The notes under the pieces are model-generated. The model did no database searches and had not been told where the DNA came from. It saw only the letters and a program-made list of their open reading frames with translations. Below, piece after piece: positions 6,247 to 13,874 of a stretch of 14,081 nucleotides of DNA (within the stretch, counting starts at the first letter, position 1; each line of letters begins with the position of its first letter). This DNA comes from an uncultured Bacteroidota bacterium (lineage in GTDB: Bacteria; Bacteroidota; Bacteroidia; Chitinophagales; Chitinophagaceae): NCBI GenBank assembly GCA_903905685.1, contig CAIVHI010000059.1, positions 1 to 14,081 of the forward strand. Reading direction: 5' to 3'. The translations under genes were made by a program, and so were the position numbers.

Positions 6247-8439
6247 CTATCTCATAAACAGTAACTCACGATACTTAGGCAATTGCCATAGCTTGTCATC
6301 TACCACCAATTCCAACTTGTCGGCATGATACCTGATTTGGTCGAAGTAGGGTTTTACTTCATGGCAGTATTTTCCTGCCCTAACGTGCATATCGGGTTCA
6401 TTGTTGGCTACTTTCCGGGCTTGGAGCATCGCTTCAACATTATCATTGATGCCGTTGATGTGTTTGGACACCACTTCCACCAAATTCAACTGCGCTTTGT
6501 AAGCCGATTCCGACAACCCCAAATCTTTTAGACCCTTCACATTTTCCACCAATGTGTTTTGATAGTTGATGGCTGCGGGCAGCACGTGGTTGGTGGCCAA
6601 ATAGCCCAAGGTGCGGCCTTCTATCTGCACTTTCTTCACATACTCTTCGAGCATGATTTCGTGGCGCGCTTCCAGTTCCCGTTGGGTGAAGATGCCGTTT
6701 GAATAAAATAGGTGCTTTGAGGCTTCCGTAACATAGGCATCCAGCGCCTCGGGCGTGGTCTTGAAGTTGTTCAAGCCGCGGCGTTTGGCTTCTTCAGCCC
6801 ATTCGTCGCTATAGTTGTCGCCTTCAAACCTGATGTTTTTCGACTTGGTGATGTAGGCACGTAGTACTTGGAGTATTGCGATTTCCTTCTTTTCGCCTTT
6901 TTCGATGATGGCGTCCACATCTTTCTTGAATTGCTTCAGGGTGTCGGCCATTATGGTGTTCAGCACCAGCATGGGCGATGCGCAGTTGGCCGAGGAACCC
7001 ACAGCGCGGAACTCGAACTTGTTGCCCGTGAAGGCGAATGGACTGGTACGGTTGCGGTCGGTATTGTCCATCATCAGCTCCGGTATCTGCTTGTGGATGT
7101 CGAGCTTCAGAATCACTTCGTCTTGCTCGGTGAATTTGTCTTTCACGCGGGTTTCCACTTCATCCAACACGTCCGACAGGTATTTGCCTACATATACCGA
7201 AATGATGGCGGGCGGTGCTTCGTTGGCGCCAAGGCGGTGGTCGTTGTTGGCCGATGCAATGGATGCCCTCAGCAGGTCGGCATAGTCATGCACAGCCTTG
7301 ATGGTGTTCACGAAGAACGTGAGGAACATGAGGTTGGTGCGGGGCGTTTTGCCGGGCGACAACAGGTTTACGCCAGTATCTGTGGCCATGCTCCAGTTGT
7401 TGTGTTTGCCGCTTCCGTTCACGCCTGCGAAGGGCTTTTCGTGCATCAACGCCTTGAGTTTGTGGCGTTTGGCCACCTTGGTCATTACATCCATCAACAA
7501 CGTGTTGTGGTCTACGGCAATGTTTACTTCCTCAAACACCGGGGCGCACTCAAACTGTGCGGGGGCCACCTCGTTGTGGCGGGTGCGTAAGGGAATGCCA
7601 AGCTTGTAGGCTTCCTGCTCAAAATCCTGCATGAAGGCATACACGCGCTCGGGGATGGAGCCGAAGTAGTGGTCTTCCAATTGCTGGCCTTTTGCCGGGC
7701 TATGCCCCAACAGCGTGCGGCCACACATCAGGAGGTCGGGGCGAACGTTCGCGAGGTTTTCGTCTATCACGAAATACTCTTGCTCCCAACCCAGGGTGGC
7801 AATTACTTTATTGACGTTCTTGTCGAAGTAGTGGCAAACGTCCACGGCGGCTTTGTCGAGCGCGGCTATGGATTTCAGCAAGGGCGCTTTGTAATCGAGC
7901 GACTCGCCATTGTAGGCTATAAAGATGGTGGGGATGCAGAGGGTTTTGCCCGAGCCGGCTTCCATGATGAAGGCGGGCGATGAGGGGTCCCAGGCGGTAT
8001 AGCCGCGGGCTTCGAAGGTGGCACGGATGCCGCCGTTGGGGAAGCTCGATGCATCGGGTTCTTGCTGTATCAGGGCGTCGCCGTCGAAAATCTCGATGGC
8101 GGTGCCGTCGCTTTTGATGTTGAAAAACGAATCGTGTTTCTCGGCGGTCGTACCTGTGAGGGGCTGAAACCAATGGGTGAAGTGGGTTGCACCCTTGCTT
8201 TCAGCCCATCCCTTCATGCCGGCCGCAATCTGGTCGGCCATTTTGCGCTCTACGCGGGTTCCGGATTTTACGGAATTCTGCAGGCTCTTGTAAGCCTCGT
8301 CGCTGAGGAATTCCCTCATGGTGCGACCGTTGAACACATGGCTACCAAAGATGGCGGTGATTTTTTTATCGCCGTATCCCGAGATTTTTTTCTCTTCCCC
8401 CTGTATGGCGCGGAGTGCCTGAAAACGTAGTGACGACAT
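6247..8439 (-). CDS. glnA: Glutamine synthetase type III
   Basis: This enzyme makes glutamine from glutamate, ammonia and ATP; type III enzymes are dodecamers common in Bacteroidota. The 730-residue product has the usual length of about 730. It shows the type III blocks GWEQEYFVID (metal-binding acidic residues, 217-226), RHNEVAPAQFE (287-297) and HEKPFAGVNGSGKHNNWS (333-350, ammonium and nucleotide region). The frame is open upstream to an ATG at 8496. I start at MSSLRFQALR (8439) because family members start there, and because the promoter at 8455-8484 lies inside the longer reading frame, so the extra 19 residues would be upstream of the transcript. It is followed by a hairpin and the orphan histidine kinase. 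No PII/GlnK or amt gene is adjacent. Confidence 0.96.
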   Translation of the reverse strand: MSSLRFQALRAIQGEEKKISGYGDKKITAIFGSHVFNGRTMREFLSDEAYKSLQNSVKSGTRVERKMADQIAAGMKGWAESKGATHFTHWFQPLTGTTAEKHDSFFNIKSDGTAIEIFDGDALIQQEPDASSFPNGGIRATFEARGYTAWDPSSPAFIMEAGSGKTLCIPTIFIAYNGESLDYKAPLLKSIAALDKAAVDVCHYFDKNVNKVIATLGWEQEYFVIDENLANVRPDLLMCGRTLLGHSPAKGQQLEDHYFGSIPERVYAFMQDFEQEAYKLGIPLRTRHNEVAPAQFECAPVFEEVNIAVDHNTLLMDVMTKVAKRHKLKALMHEKPFAGVNGSGKHNNWSMATDTGVNLLSPGKTPRTNLMFLTFFVNTIKAVHDYADLLRASIASANNDHRLGANEAPPAIISVYVGKYLSDVLDEVETRVKDKFTEQDEVILKLDIHKQIPELMMDNTDRNRTSPFAFTGNKFEFRAVGSSANCASPMLVLNTIMADTLKQFKKDVDAIIEKGEKKEIAILQVLRAYITKSKNIRFEGDNYSDEWAEEAKRRGLNNFKTTPEALDAYVTEASKHLFYSNGIFTQRELEARHEIMLEEYVKKVQIEGRTLGYLATNHVLPAAINYQNTLVENVKGLKDLGLSESAYKAQLNLVEVVSKHINGINDNVEAMLQARKVANNEPDMHVRAGKYCHEVKPYFDQIRYHADKLELVVDDKLWQLPKYRELLFMR

Positions 8440-8454
8440 GATATTAATTTTCGA

Positions 8455-8484
8455 CAAATCTACAGTTATTTTTGAAAATGGCAA
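8455..8484 (-). promoter_or_regulatory. glnA promoter
   Basis: On the minus strand, TTG (8484-8482) is followed after exactly 19 bases by TAGATTTG (8462-8455), a full match to the Bacteroidota -33/-7 pattern. Transcription would start near 8450, giving a leader of about 11 AT-rich bases before the ATG at 8439. This element fixes the glnA start. Confidence 0.75.
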
Positions 8485-8505
8485 GAAAATTTTCATTTTT
8501 TTCAG

Positions 8506-8530
8506 AAAAACAAAACATTATCAAATAATG
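8506..8530 (-). terminator. Probable terminator of the phosphopantetheinyl transferase gene
   Basis: On the minus strand, CATTAT-TTG-ATAATG forms a 6-bp hairpin followed directly by TTTTGTTTTT. It lies 6 bases after the stop codon at 8537 and just upstream of the glnA promoter. The stem is AT-rich and weak, but the T-tail and position fit an intrinsic terminator. Confidence 0.5.
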
Positions 8531-8536
8531 CAGTGT

Positions 8537-9169
8537 TTATTTTGATTCGATTTTCACGTGCGAAACCAAACAAAGGGCATAGTCAGGCTCCATTTGGGCT
8601 TCCAGCCTGATTGCCGCCACCCGATTCGTATTATGGCATAATAAGTCTATGTATGGGGTGTCGGGGCCAAAAAACCGCTGAATGGGTAGGTCTTCAATGA
8701 ATTCTACTCCGCGACGCCCATTCCATTTATAGGCAGCTTCTTTGGCGCTCCATGCCAGCGTGAGTAGGCGCGGGTCGCCCCCAACCATATTGTGCTCCTG
8801 TTGCGACAAGTACTTATGGCTGATGTCGGCAATGCGGGGGTGCCAGGTTTGGATGTCTATTCCGGCTTCGTGGCGTTCGTCCACCACCACTGCTACATAT
8901 GGCCAAGAGTGCGATATGGAGAAATAAAGCGCATTAGCAGGCAGTCGGGGCTTCGCCTCGGCATCGGGGGCAATGGCCGCAAGCGGGAAGTGGGGATACA
9001 GGTATTGCAGCAGGAACCGGCCGGCAAGGTGCTCTATGCGTCGCTTCTCGTTTTTAATGCTGGAAGTCGCGGTAATGCGCTCGGTAAAAAACGATTCTTC
9101 CTCCTCCACCTTCCAGATGGCGGCAAGGCCCGTTCCCCGGGCCGTTTCCCATTTGCGCAACAACGGCAT
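8537..9169 (-). CDS. 4'-phosphopantetheinyl transferase, Sfp family
   Basis: The enzyme moves the phosphopantetheine arm of CoA onto a serine of acyl or peptidyl carrier proteins, turning apo-ACP into holo-ACP. In the 210-residue protein the core motifs are SISHS (84-88), GID (103-105, metal-binding Asp105) and WSAKEAAYK (140-148, with the Lys143-Glu144 and Lys148 signature). The length and the two-half layout fit the Sfp class rather than the short AcpS class. The residue after GIDI is Gln107 where Bacillus Sfp has Glu; this position varies between subgroups. The start MPLLRKWE follows the -7 box by only four bases, so the mRNA is probably leaderless. Its likely substrate is the ACP used by FabI, though a secondary-metabolite carrier cannot be excluded. 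Confidence 0.93.
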   Translation of the reverse strand: MPLLRKWETARGTGLAAIWKVEEEESFFTERITATSSIKNEKRRIEHLAGRFLLQYLYPHFPLAAIAPDAEAKPRLPANALYFSISHSWPYVAVVVDERHEAGIDIQTWHPRIADISHKYLSQQEHNMVGGDPRLLTLAWSAKEAAYKWNGRRGVEFIEDLPIQRFFGPDTPYIDLLCHNTNRVAAIRLEAQMEPDYALCLVSHVKIESK

Positions 9170-9173
9170 GCTG

Positions 9174-9203
9174 CAAAGGTAAGCACACCGCCGGCCCCCG
9201 CAA
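9174..9203 (-). promoter_or_regulatory. Phosphopantetheinyl transferase promoter (leaderless)
   Basis: On the minus strand TTG (9203-9201), 19 bases, then TACCTTTG (9181-9174) is an ideal Bacteroidota promoter. Only CAGC separates the -7 box from the ATG at 9169. Since transcription usually starts about 4-7 bases after this box, the first base of the mRNA should be at or next to the A of the start codon. Confidence 0.72.
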
Positions 9204-9218
9204 TCCGGGAAACAGTAT

Positions 9219-9226
9219 TACCTTTG
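9219..9226 (+). promoter_or_regulatory. gldH -7 box
   Basis: TACCTTTG followed by CAG is a full match to the Bacteroidota -7 consensus, identical to the box of the divergent gene. No -33 TTG is seen. The leader to the TTG start at 9261 would be about 30 bases. Confidence 0.6.
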
Positions 9227-9260
9227 CAGTCCATTCAGCAATCCAAAAACGGCTCCTGCG

Positions 9261-9749
9261 TTGACACGGCATTTACCTTCCCTGCTTTTATTGGCACTAG
9301 TCTTTTTGGCCGGGTGCCTGCCGTCTCCCTATTACCAGAATGTGGAGGCCGTGCCCCATTATGCGTGGTCGTACGACTTCAAGCCTACGTTTACGTTTGA
9401 TGTAACCGATACGGCTGCCGATTATCGTCCTTACCTCATCATCCGTCACACCCAAGCCTACCCCTTCAACAATATTTGGCTGCTGATGCACGTGAAAGCA
9501 CCGGGCGAAAAACTGGTTCGCACCGAGCGCGTGAATGTGGTTTTGGCGGAGCCATCGGGCAAGTGGATGGGACGCGGCATGGAAGACGTGTGGGAACAAC
9601 ACCTCTATTTGAAGACCGAGGATTCTTTCTCGTTCCACAAAAAAGGCACTTGGGAGATTTCCTTGGAGCAGAACATGCGCGTCAACCCTCTGCCTGAGGT
9701 AATGAATGTGGGCTTGCGCGTGGAGCAGGCCCCTCCAAAAAACCGGTAA
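9261..9749 (+). CDS. gldH: Gliding motility lipoprotein GldH
   Basis: The 162-residue protein starts with a short basic N-terminus, a leucine-rich core and a lipobox LAGC (16-19, lipidated Cys19). The mature part follows the GldH pattern: YQNVEAVPHYAW (25-36), a central IIRHTQAYPFNNIWLLMHV block, then EPSGKWMGRGMEDVWEQHLYL and a closing stretch ending NVGLRVEQ. In Flavobacterium johnsoniae GldH is required for gliding. No ATG or GTG precedes the lipoprotein signal in frame, so the start must be the TTG at 9261. The residues after Cys19 lack a KDD-like surface-export signal, so a periplasm-facing lipoprotein is likely (inference). It is divergent from the phosphopantetheinyl transferase gene and convergent with the gene at 9792. 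Confidence 0.87.
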   Translation: MTRHLPSLLLLALVFLAGCLPSPYYQNVEAVPHYAWSYDFKPTFTFDVTDTAADYRPYLIIRHTQAYPFNNIWLLMHVKAPGEKLVRTERVNVVLAEPSGKWMGRGMEDVWEQHLYLKTEDSFSFHKKGTWEISLEQNMRVNPLPEVMNVGLRVEQAPPKNR

Positions 9750-9791
9750 GGGCACCTTGTCGTCCGTATGGGTGTACCAACAAATGCCGCC

Positions 9792-10313
9792 CTATTTTTG
9801 GGCCGAGCTGTCTACCTTGTACAGATGAATAACCGTACCGAAATTGGTGTTCGTAGCCAAGTTGTTGGTTACCAACACGCGCAGTGCTTGCCTGCTGTCT
9901 ATGCTGCCCAAGGCGGTATCGGTCACTTGGGTCAGCGTCATCTTGCCTCCCGTGCTGTCAAGCTCGGGCACTTGGAACAACACATAGCCACGGGAATACT
10001 TGGTAATCATGGCTAGGTTGAGCCAACGGGTATCGCTCATTTTTGAGAAGTAGGCGGTATTTTCCACCAGCAGGTCTGCCGCGCCCCTGCCATTCACGTA
10101 AGTTACCTTGTATTGGCAAAGGTCAAATTGGCCTATCATCAGGTAGCTGCCATTGTCGGGGTCCTCGGTAATCTTCCACCTACCCAACATGTGGCTGTCT
10201 ATTTTCACTTTCGGGCCGTCATCCAAACCGAGGTTGCAGATGTATCTGTAGTCGAACGAGAAGCAGAAAACCGTAGCGACCAAAAGTGGAACCAAAAATA
10301 TCCTTTTCCTCAT
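9792..10313 (-). CDS. Uncharacterised exported protein
   Basis: This 173-residue protein is not recognised. It begins MRKRIFLVPLLVATVFCFSF, a clear signal peptide or N-terminal anchor. A Cys at residue 26 follows RYI, which is not a convincing lipobox. The mature part has a LGRWKITED motif near residues 43-51 and alternating beta-strand patterns ending in GTVIHLYKVD. This resembles small lipocalin-like beta proteins, but that is only an impression. The frame extends upstream to 10391. I start at 10313 because of the signal peptide and because a TATTTTTG -7 box at 10329-10336 lies inside the longer frame. Its 3' end faces gldH with 42 bases between the stops and no clear terminator. Confidence 0.7.
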   Translation of the reverse strand: MRKRIFLVPLLVATVFCFSFDYRYICNLGLDDGPKVKIDSHMLGRWKITEDPDNGSYLMIGQFDLCQYKVTYVNGRGAADLLVENTAYFSKMSDTRWLNLAMITKYSRGYVLFQVPELDSTGGKMTLTQVTDTALGSIDSRQALRVLVTNNLATNTNFGTVIHLYKVDSSAQK

Positions 10314-10328
10314 ATGGGGATTTCGGTG

Positions 10329-10336
10329 CAAAAATA
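10329..10336 (-). promoter_or_regulatory. -7 box for the exported protein gene
   Basis: The minus strand reads TATTTTTG followed by CA, a full consensus match. It is 15 bases before the ATG at 10313, giving a leader of about 10 bases. No TTG lies 19-21 bases upstream. Confidence 0.55.
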
Positions 10337-10430
10337 GGCAAATATCGGCAACCCGGGAGGCGGTGGTTTTGCTCCGGGGCCGATGCTGCACTTAAAGTAA
10401 CATTCAAACATTAAATTGCGCCGCATAAAT

Positions 10431-10458
10431 CCGCCCATTCCCGGCAACCGGGCGGCGG
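10431..10458 (+). other. GC-rich hairpin in the hpt leader
   Basis: CCCGG (10440-10444) pairs with CCGGG (10448-10452) around a CAA loop. An outer CCGCC (10431-10435) pairs with GGCGG (10454-10458) across a 4-by-1 internal loop. That is ten G-C-rich pairs, ending 16 bases before the hpt start at 10475. An alternative CCGCCC/GGGCGG pairing (10431-10436 with 10450-10455) competes with it. There is no T-run, so it is not a terminator. It could act on translation. Confidence 0.5.
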
Positions 10459-10474
10459 CTGCAACCACTTCGAT

Positions 10475-11011
10475 ATGGAACAACGAATCTCCTTACACGA
10501 TAAACACTTTGTACCCTGCATAGGCCGGGAGCTGATAGCCGAGAAAGTAGCCGCCGTTGGTGCCGAAATATCGGCCGACTATGCCGGCCGCCGGCCACTG
10601 CTGCTGGCCGTCCTGAACGGCTCCTTCATTTTTGCGGCCGACTTGTTCCGCCATCTGGCCATTGAAGCCGAAATAGCCTTCGTGAAACTATCGTCTTACA
10701 GCGGTACGGCTTCTACGGGAAAAGTGAACATCGAGTCGGTAATAGACCCCCTCTGGCTGGGCCGCGACATCATTATCGTGGAAGACATTATAGATACCGG
10801 TCGTACCCTGGCCGCCTTTGTCCCCGAGTTGCAAAAGGTGAACCCCGCCTCCATCAAAATCGCCTCCTTCCTCGTGAAGCCCGATGCCCAACAATTCGGC
10901 ATCGCGGCACACTATACCGCCTTCCACATCAACAACCTCTTCGTGGTGGGCTATGGCCTCGACTATGACGGCCTCGGCCGCAACCTGCCCGATTTGTGGG
11001 TGGTGGAGTAG
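10475..11011 (+). CDS. hpt: Hypoxanthine phosphoribosyltransferase
   Basis: This purine-salvage enzyme joins hypoxanthine (and usually guanine) to PRPP to give IMP or GMP. The 178-residue protein carries the PRPP-binding signature VEDIIDTGRTL (102-112), the flexible loop SSYSGTASTGKV (73-84), Lys135 in SFLVKP for contact with the purine ring, and the C-terminal GYGLDYDGLGRNLPDLW block (159-175). All are typical of bacterial Hpt. The ATG at 10475 is the only good start; an AT-rich stretch and a GC-rich hairpin lie directly upstream. No clean -7 box is visible; the closest is TAAATTG at about 10412. It converges on nadE with 140 bases between stops. Confidence 0.95.
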   Translation: MEQRISLHDKHFVPCIGRELIAEKVAAVGAEISADYAGRRPLLLAVLNGSFIFAADLFRHLAIEAEIAFVKLSSYSGTASTGKVNIESVIDPLWLGRDIIIVEDIIDTGRTLAAFVPELQKVNPASIKIASFLVKPDAQQFGIAAHYTAFHINNLFVVGYGLDYDGLGRNLPDLWVVE

Positions 11012-11151
11012 GAACGGGCAATACTGGACAGCGGAAAGGCGGTTGTGTGCCCACTCCATTTCGGATGATGAATGTGCCGTAACAAGCCGCTTTCTCCCAA
11101 TGCGTTTCCGCCCACCCACTCTCCTTACCACGCTCTCACCCTCCCGCGCAT

Positions 11152-12837
11152 CTATCCCAAATACTTCCCGACAATCGGCATCCTCCGGCCTGCTCCAAAG
11201 GCTTTGGGCGATACGCGGATGATGGGGCAGAACTGGTTGCGCTTGTATTCATTCATGTTCACCAGGCGCAAGATGCGGGCTACCAAGGGTTGCGGAAAGC
11301 CGGCGGCAATGATGTCCTTGGGGCCTTGGCGCAACTCGATGTAGCGGTAGAGCACGGCATCCAACTCGTCATATTCGGGAAGGCTGTCGCTGTCTTTTTG
11401 GTTGGGGCGCAGCTCGGCACTGGGGGCTTTGTCTAAAATGTTTTGGGGGATGGGTGCGCCAAAAGTGTGGTTGATGTAGCGGGCCAAGGCATATACCTGC
11501 ACCTTGTACAGGTCGCCTATTACCGACAGGCCGCCGGCCATATCGCCATACAGCGTGCCGTAGCCGGTGGCCAGCTCGCTTTTGTTGGAAGTGTTGAGCA
11601 GTATAGAGCCGAATTTGTTGGACGTGGCCATGACCAGCGCGCCGCGAATGCGCGATTGCAGGTTCTCCTCGGCAACGCCGAATGGCAAGCCTGTAAATAC
11701 GGGCTCCAATGCCTTTTCAAAGGCATCGAAAATAGTGCTGATGGCGATGGTGGCATAGGGGTTGCCCAGGTTTTCAGACAACTTGACGGCATCGTTCACG
11801 GAATGGTCGGACGAAAATTGCGATGGCAGCAGCAGCGCCTGCACATTTGCCGGCCCCAGTGCATGGCAGGCCAGCGTGAGCACCACAGCACTGTCTATGC
11901 CGCCCGACGAAGCGACCACGGCCTTTGTAAAGCCCATCTTGCCGAAGTAGTCGCGTATGCCCGTAATTAGGGCTGCATAGATGGCGGCAATGTTGCGCTC
12001 TGGTTCCAAGCTAGCCGGCAGGGGGCGCAAGTCGGCCACGTCTTCGGCGCGGCACACGGTGGGTTGCAGGAAGCCGCCTTGGTCGTCGGTCTCCACATAG
12101 TCCATAGCCTCGGCAAAGTAGGGCAGTTCCTTTACCACATTGCCTCGGCAATCCATGGCTATCGAGCCGCCATCGAAGACCACGTCGGTCTGTGCGCCGG
12201 CGGTGTTGCAGTACACCACGGGTAGGCCGTATTTCGACACATTGCGTTTAAGTATCCCCTTGCGTTCGTCGCCATGAATGTAGTCGAACGGCGACGCGCT
12301 GAGGTTGATCATGATGTCGGGTCCATATTTCATGAGTTCGTCCATGGGGCAGATGCGGTACAAAGGGTGGTCGCCCAAGTTCCACAAGTCTTCACATATG
12401 GTGACGGCCAGCTTCTTGCCCTTGAATGCCAATACGTTCCACTCATATGCGGGTTCGAACTGGCGGTATTCGTCGAAGATGTCGTAGGTTGGCAGCAGCG
12501 TTTTGTGCACCACGCCCTTTATTTCACATTCGTGCAGCAGGAATGCACTGTTGAGCAGCCGTTTGCCTTCCTTTTTCGGATTTCGGGATGGGCACCCCAC
12601 CAGCACACCGATGGTGTTGGCCACGCGGCGCACGGCATCGATGGCTTCCAATCCCCGCTCCACAAAGTCGTCGAACTCCACGAAGTCGCGGGGAGGGTAG
12701 CCGCAAATGCACAATTCAGAGAATACAATGAGGTCGCCGCCCGCCTTTTTGGCGGCATCAACGGCATCCAATATGCGGCTTAAATTGGCCTCGAAGTTGC
12801 CGACGTGGTAATTCTGTTGGGCAATGAATATCTTCAT
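11152..12837 (-). CDS. nadE: Glutamine-dependent NAD+ synthetase
   Basis: The enzyme converts nicotinic acid adenine dinucleotide to NAD+ using ATP and glutamine. The 561-residue protein is the two-domain form. The N-terminal nitrilase-like glutaminase (about 1-265) has the catalytic triad Glu41 (FSELCICGYPP), Lys112 (VHKTLLPTYDIFDE) and Cys148 (VTICEDLW). The C-terminal synthetase (about 285-561) has the PPi-loop SGGIDS (311-316), followed by an ELATGYGTLYGDMAGG block. Both active sites look intact, so it should be able to use glutamine. It starts 19 bases after the stop of the acyl-CoA reductase gene with no promoter in the gap, so the two are very likely cotranscribed. Confidence 0.96.
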   Translation of the reverse strand: MKIFIAQQNYHVGNFEANLSRILDAVDAAKKAGGDLIVFSELCICGYPPRDFVEFDDFVERGLEAIDAVRRVANTIGVLVGCPSRNPKKEGKRLLNSAFLLHECEIKGVVHKTLLPTYDIFDEYRQFEPAYEWNVLAFKGKKLAVTICEDLWNLGDHPLYRICPMDELMKYGPDIMINLSASPFDYIHGDERKGILKRNVSKYGLPVVYCNTAGAQTDVVFDGGSIAMDCRGNVVKELPYFAEAMDYVETDDQGGFLQPTVCRAEDVADLRPLPASLEPERNIAAIYAALITGIRDYFGKMGFTKAVVASSGGIDSAVVLTLACHALGPANVQALLLPSQFSSDHSVNDAVKLSENLGNPYATIAISTIFDAFEKALEPVFTGLPFGVAEENLQSRIRGALVMATSNKFGSILLNTSNKSELATGYGTLYGDMAGGLSVIGDLYKVQVYALARYINHTFGAPIPQNILDKAPSAELRPNQKDSDSLPEYDELDAVLYRYIELRQGPKDIIAAGFPQPLVARILRLVNMNEYKRNQFCPIIRVSPKAFGAGRRMPIVGKYLG

Positions 12838-12856
12838 GCGGTTGGTTTGGGTAGGG

Positions 12857-13849
12857 TCAAAGTGCTGTTAGGAATTTCATGGTGTCTACGCCGTCGGCAT
12901 AGTCGAACAGGCCGGGCTGCTGGCCGCGGCCGAAGGCTATACAGCCCCTGCCCACCACCATCTGTATGCGGTTGTCGGCGCGCAACTCGGCCAATATGGC
13001 TGCCCGGTCGGTGTAATAGCGGTAGTGCAACACCGACACTGCCGAGAACGGTATGGCGTTTTCCACCATCAGCAGCGATTTGTTGCTCATATAGGGCACG
13101 CCGTTCAGCAAAAATATCGCCAGGTGGTAATCGTAATTGTTGTTGTATTTGTGGAGGTCGGCGTAGCGGTCCTTCGACGAGAAGATGCGCAGCAGGCGTT
13201 CGAAATTGTAGCCTTCGGGCACCAGCAGTTGCGTCACATTGCGGCAACCTAGGCCGAAGAACAGGTAAACGTCGTCTGATAGGGCTTCCAATTCTTCATC
13301 GGTCTCATCGCCATCCAGCAGCGCAACCGATGTCCGGTTCTTGCGGATAATGTGCGGATAGGCCCCGAAGTAGCTTTCAAAATATCGGGAGGAGTTGTTG
13401 CTGCCGGTGGCAATATAGGCATCGCAGCCCTTCAGGCGTTCGGGGAAGGTGATAGTGCCGGCAAGCCTCGGCTCCCTGTCAATGAGCCATTGGGCAATGT
13501 GGCGTATGAGCACATCGTCTTTCGACGATGGCTTGATGACGGCATGGTGGCCCGATACGAACACGCACAAGAAGTCGTGGAATCCCACCAGCGGAATGTT
13601 GCCGGCCATGACGATGCCTACATTGCGTGGATGGACAATAGGGGGGTATACCGATACCCATGTTTCCAATTCGGGTCGCGTGAGCATACCCGCCACGATA
13701 TTGGCCACCGCCCTGTCTACGTGGTCGGCGGTGAACCAGGCATTGGCCGATGCCGCTGCGGCTTTTGCCGCCAGCCAAGGCTCGGCATCGGAGGCCATAT
13801 ATGCGGCCAATTCTTCAAGAAGCACGATTCGTTCTGCTACAGTAACCAT
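12857..13849 (-). CDS. LuxC-family acyl-CoA reductase
   Basis: The 330-residue protein belongs to the acyl-CoA reductase family that includes LuxC, which reduces long-chain acyl groups to aldehydes with NADPH. Visible blocks are GIVMAGNIPLVGFHDFLCVF (78-97) and VIKPSSKDD (104-112) in the nucleotide-binding half. The probable catalytic Cys202 lies in FFGLGCRNVTQLLVP (197-211). No luxA/B or luxE-like partner is present, so light production is not implied. In Bacteroidota this protein is often found beside a ferredoxin gene, as here; its substrate there is unclear to me. It is the first gene of a probable operon with nadE. A perfect 16-base palindrome lies in its leader. Confidence 0.88.
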   Translation of the reverse strand: MVTVAERIVLLEELAAYMASDAEPWLAAKAAAASANAWFTADHVDRAVANIVAGMLTRPELETWVSVYPPIVHPRNVGIVMAGNIPLVGFHDFLCVFVSGHHAVIKPSSKDDVLIRHIAQWLIDREPRLAGTITFPERLKGCDAYIATGSNNSSRYFESYFGAYPHIIRKNRTSVALLDGDETDEELEALSDDVYLFFGLGCRNVTQLLVPEGYNFERLLRIFSSKDRYADLHKYNNNYDYHLAIFLLNGVPYMSNKSLLMVENAIPFSAVSVLHYRYYTDRAAILAELRADNRIQMVVGRGCIAFGRGQQPGLFDYADGVDTMKFLTAL

Positions 13850-13874
13850 AAATTACGGGTGCCGGTGGAGGTGT

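Larger units (their letters stand above)
9171..9229. repeat. 12-base perfect inverted repeat spanning divergent promoters
   Basis: CTGCAAAGGTAA (9171-9182) and TTACCTTTGCAG (9218-9229) are exact reverse complements separated by 35 bases. Each arm contains a TACCTTTG -7 box pointing outwards, one towards the phosphopantetheinyl transferase gene and one towards gldH. The repeat may simply reflect two strong matching promoters, or be a binding site for a shared regulator. Confidence 0.7.

Noticed and set aside
6868..7590. Long plus-strand frame (240 codons) inside glnA
   Set aside because: It lies wholly antisense to the glutamine synthetase catalytic region and is rich in His/Val/Gly as expected for an antisense shadow.
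8537..9169. Gln107 in GIDIQ of the phosphopantetheinyl transferase as a sign of inactivity
   Set aside because: The essential Asp105 and the WSAKEAAYK motif are intact, and the second position varies among active family members.
11012..11151. Possible bidirectional terminator between hpt and nadE
   Set aside because: GAAAGGCGG and CCGCTTTC can pair only with a bulge and a loop of about 50 bases, and no T-run follows on either strand.
12857..13849. Bioluminescence (lux) system suggested by the LuxC-like protein
   Set aside because: No luxA, luxB, luxD or luxE homologue is present, and LuxC-family reductases are common in non-luminous Bacteroidota.
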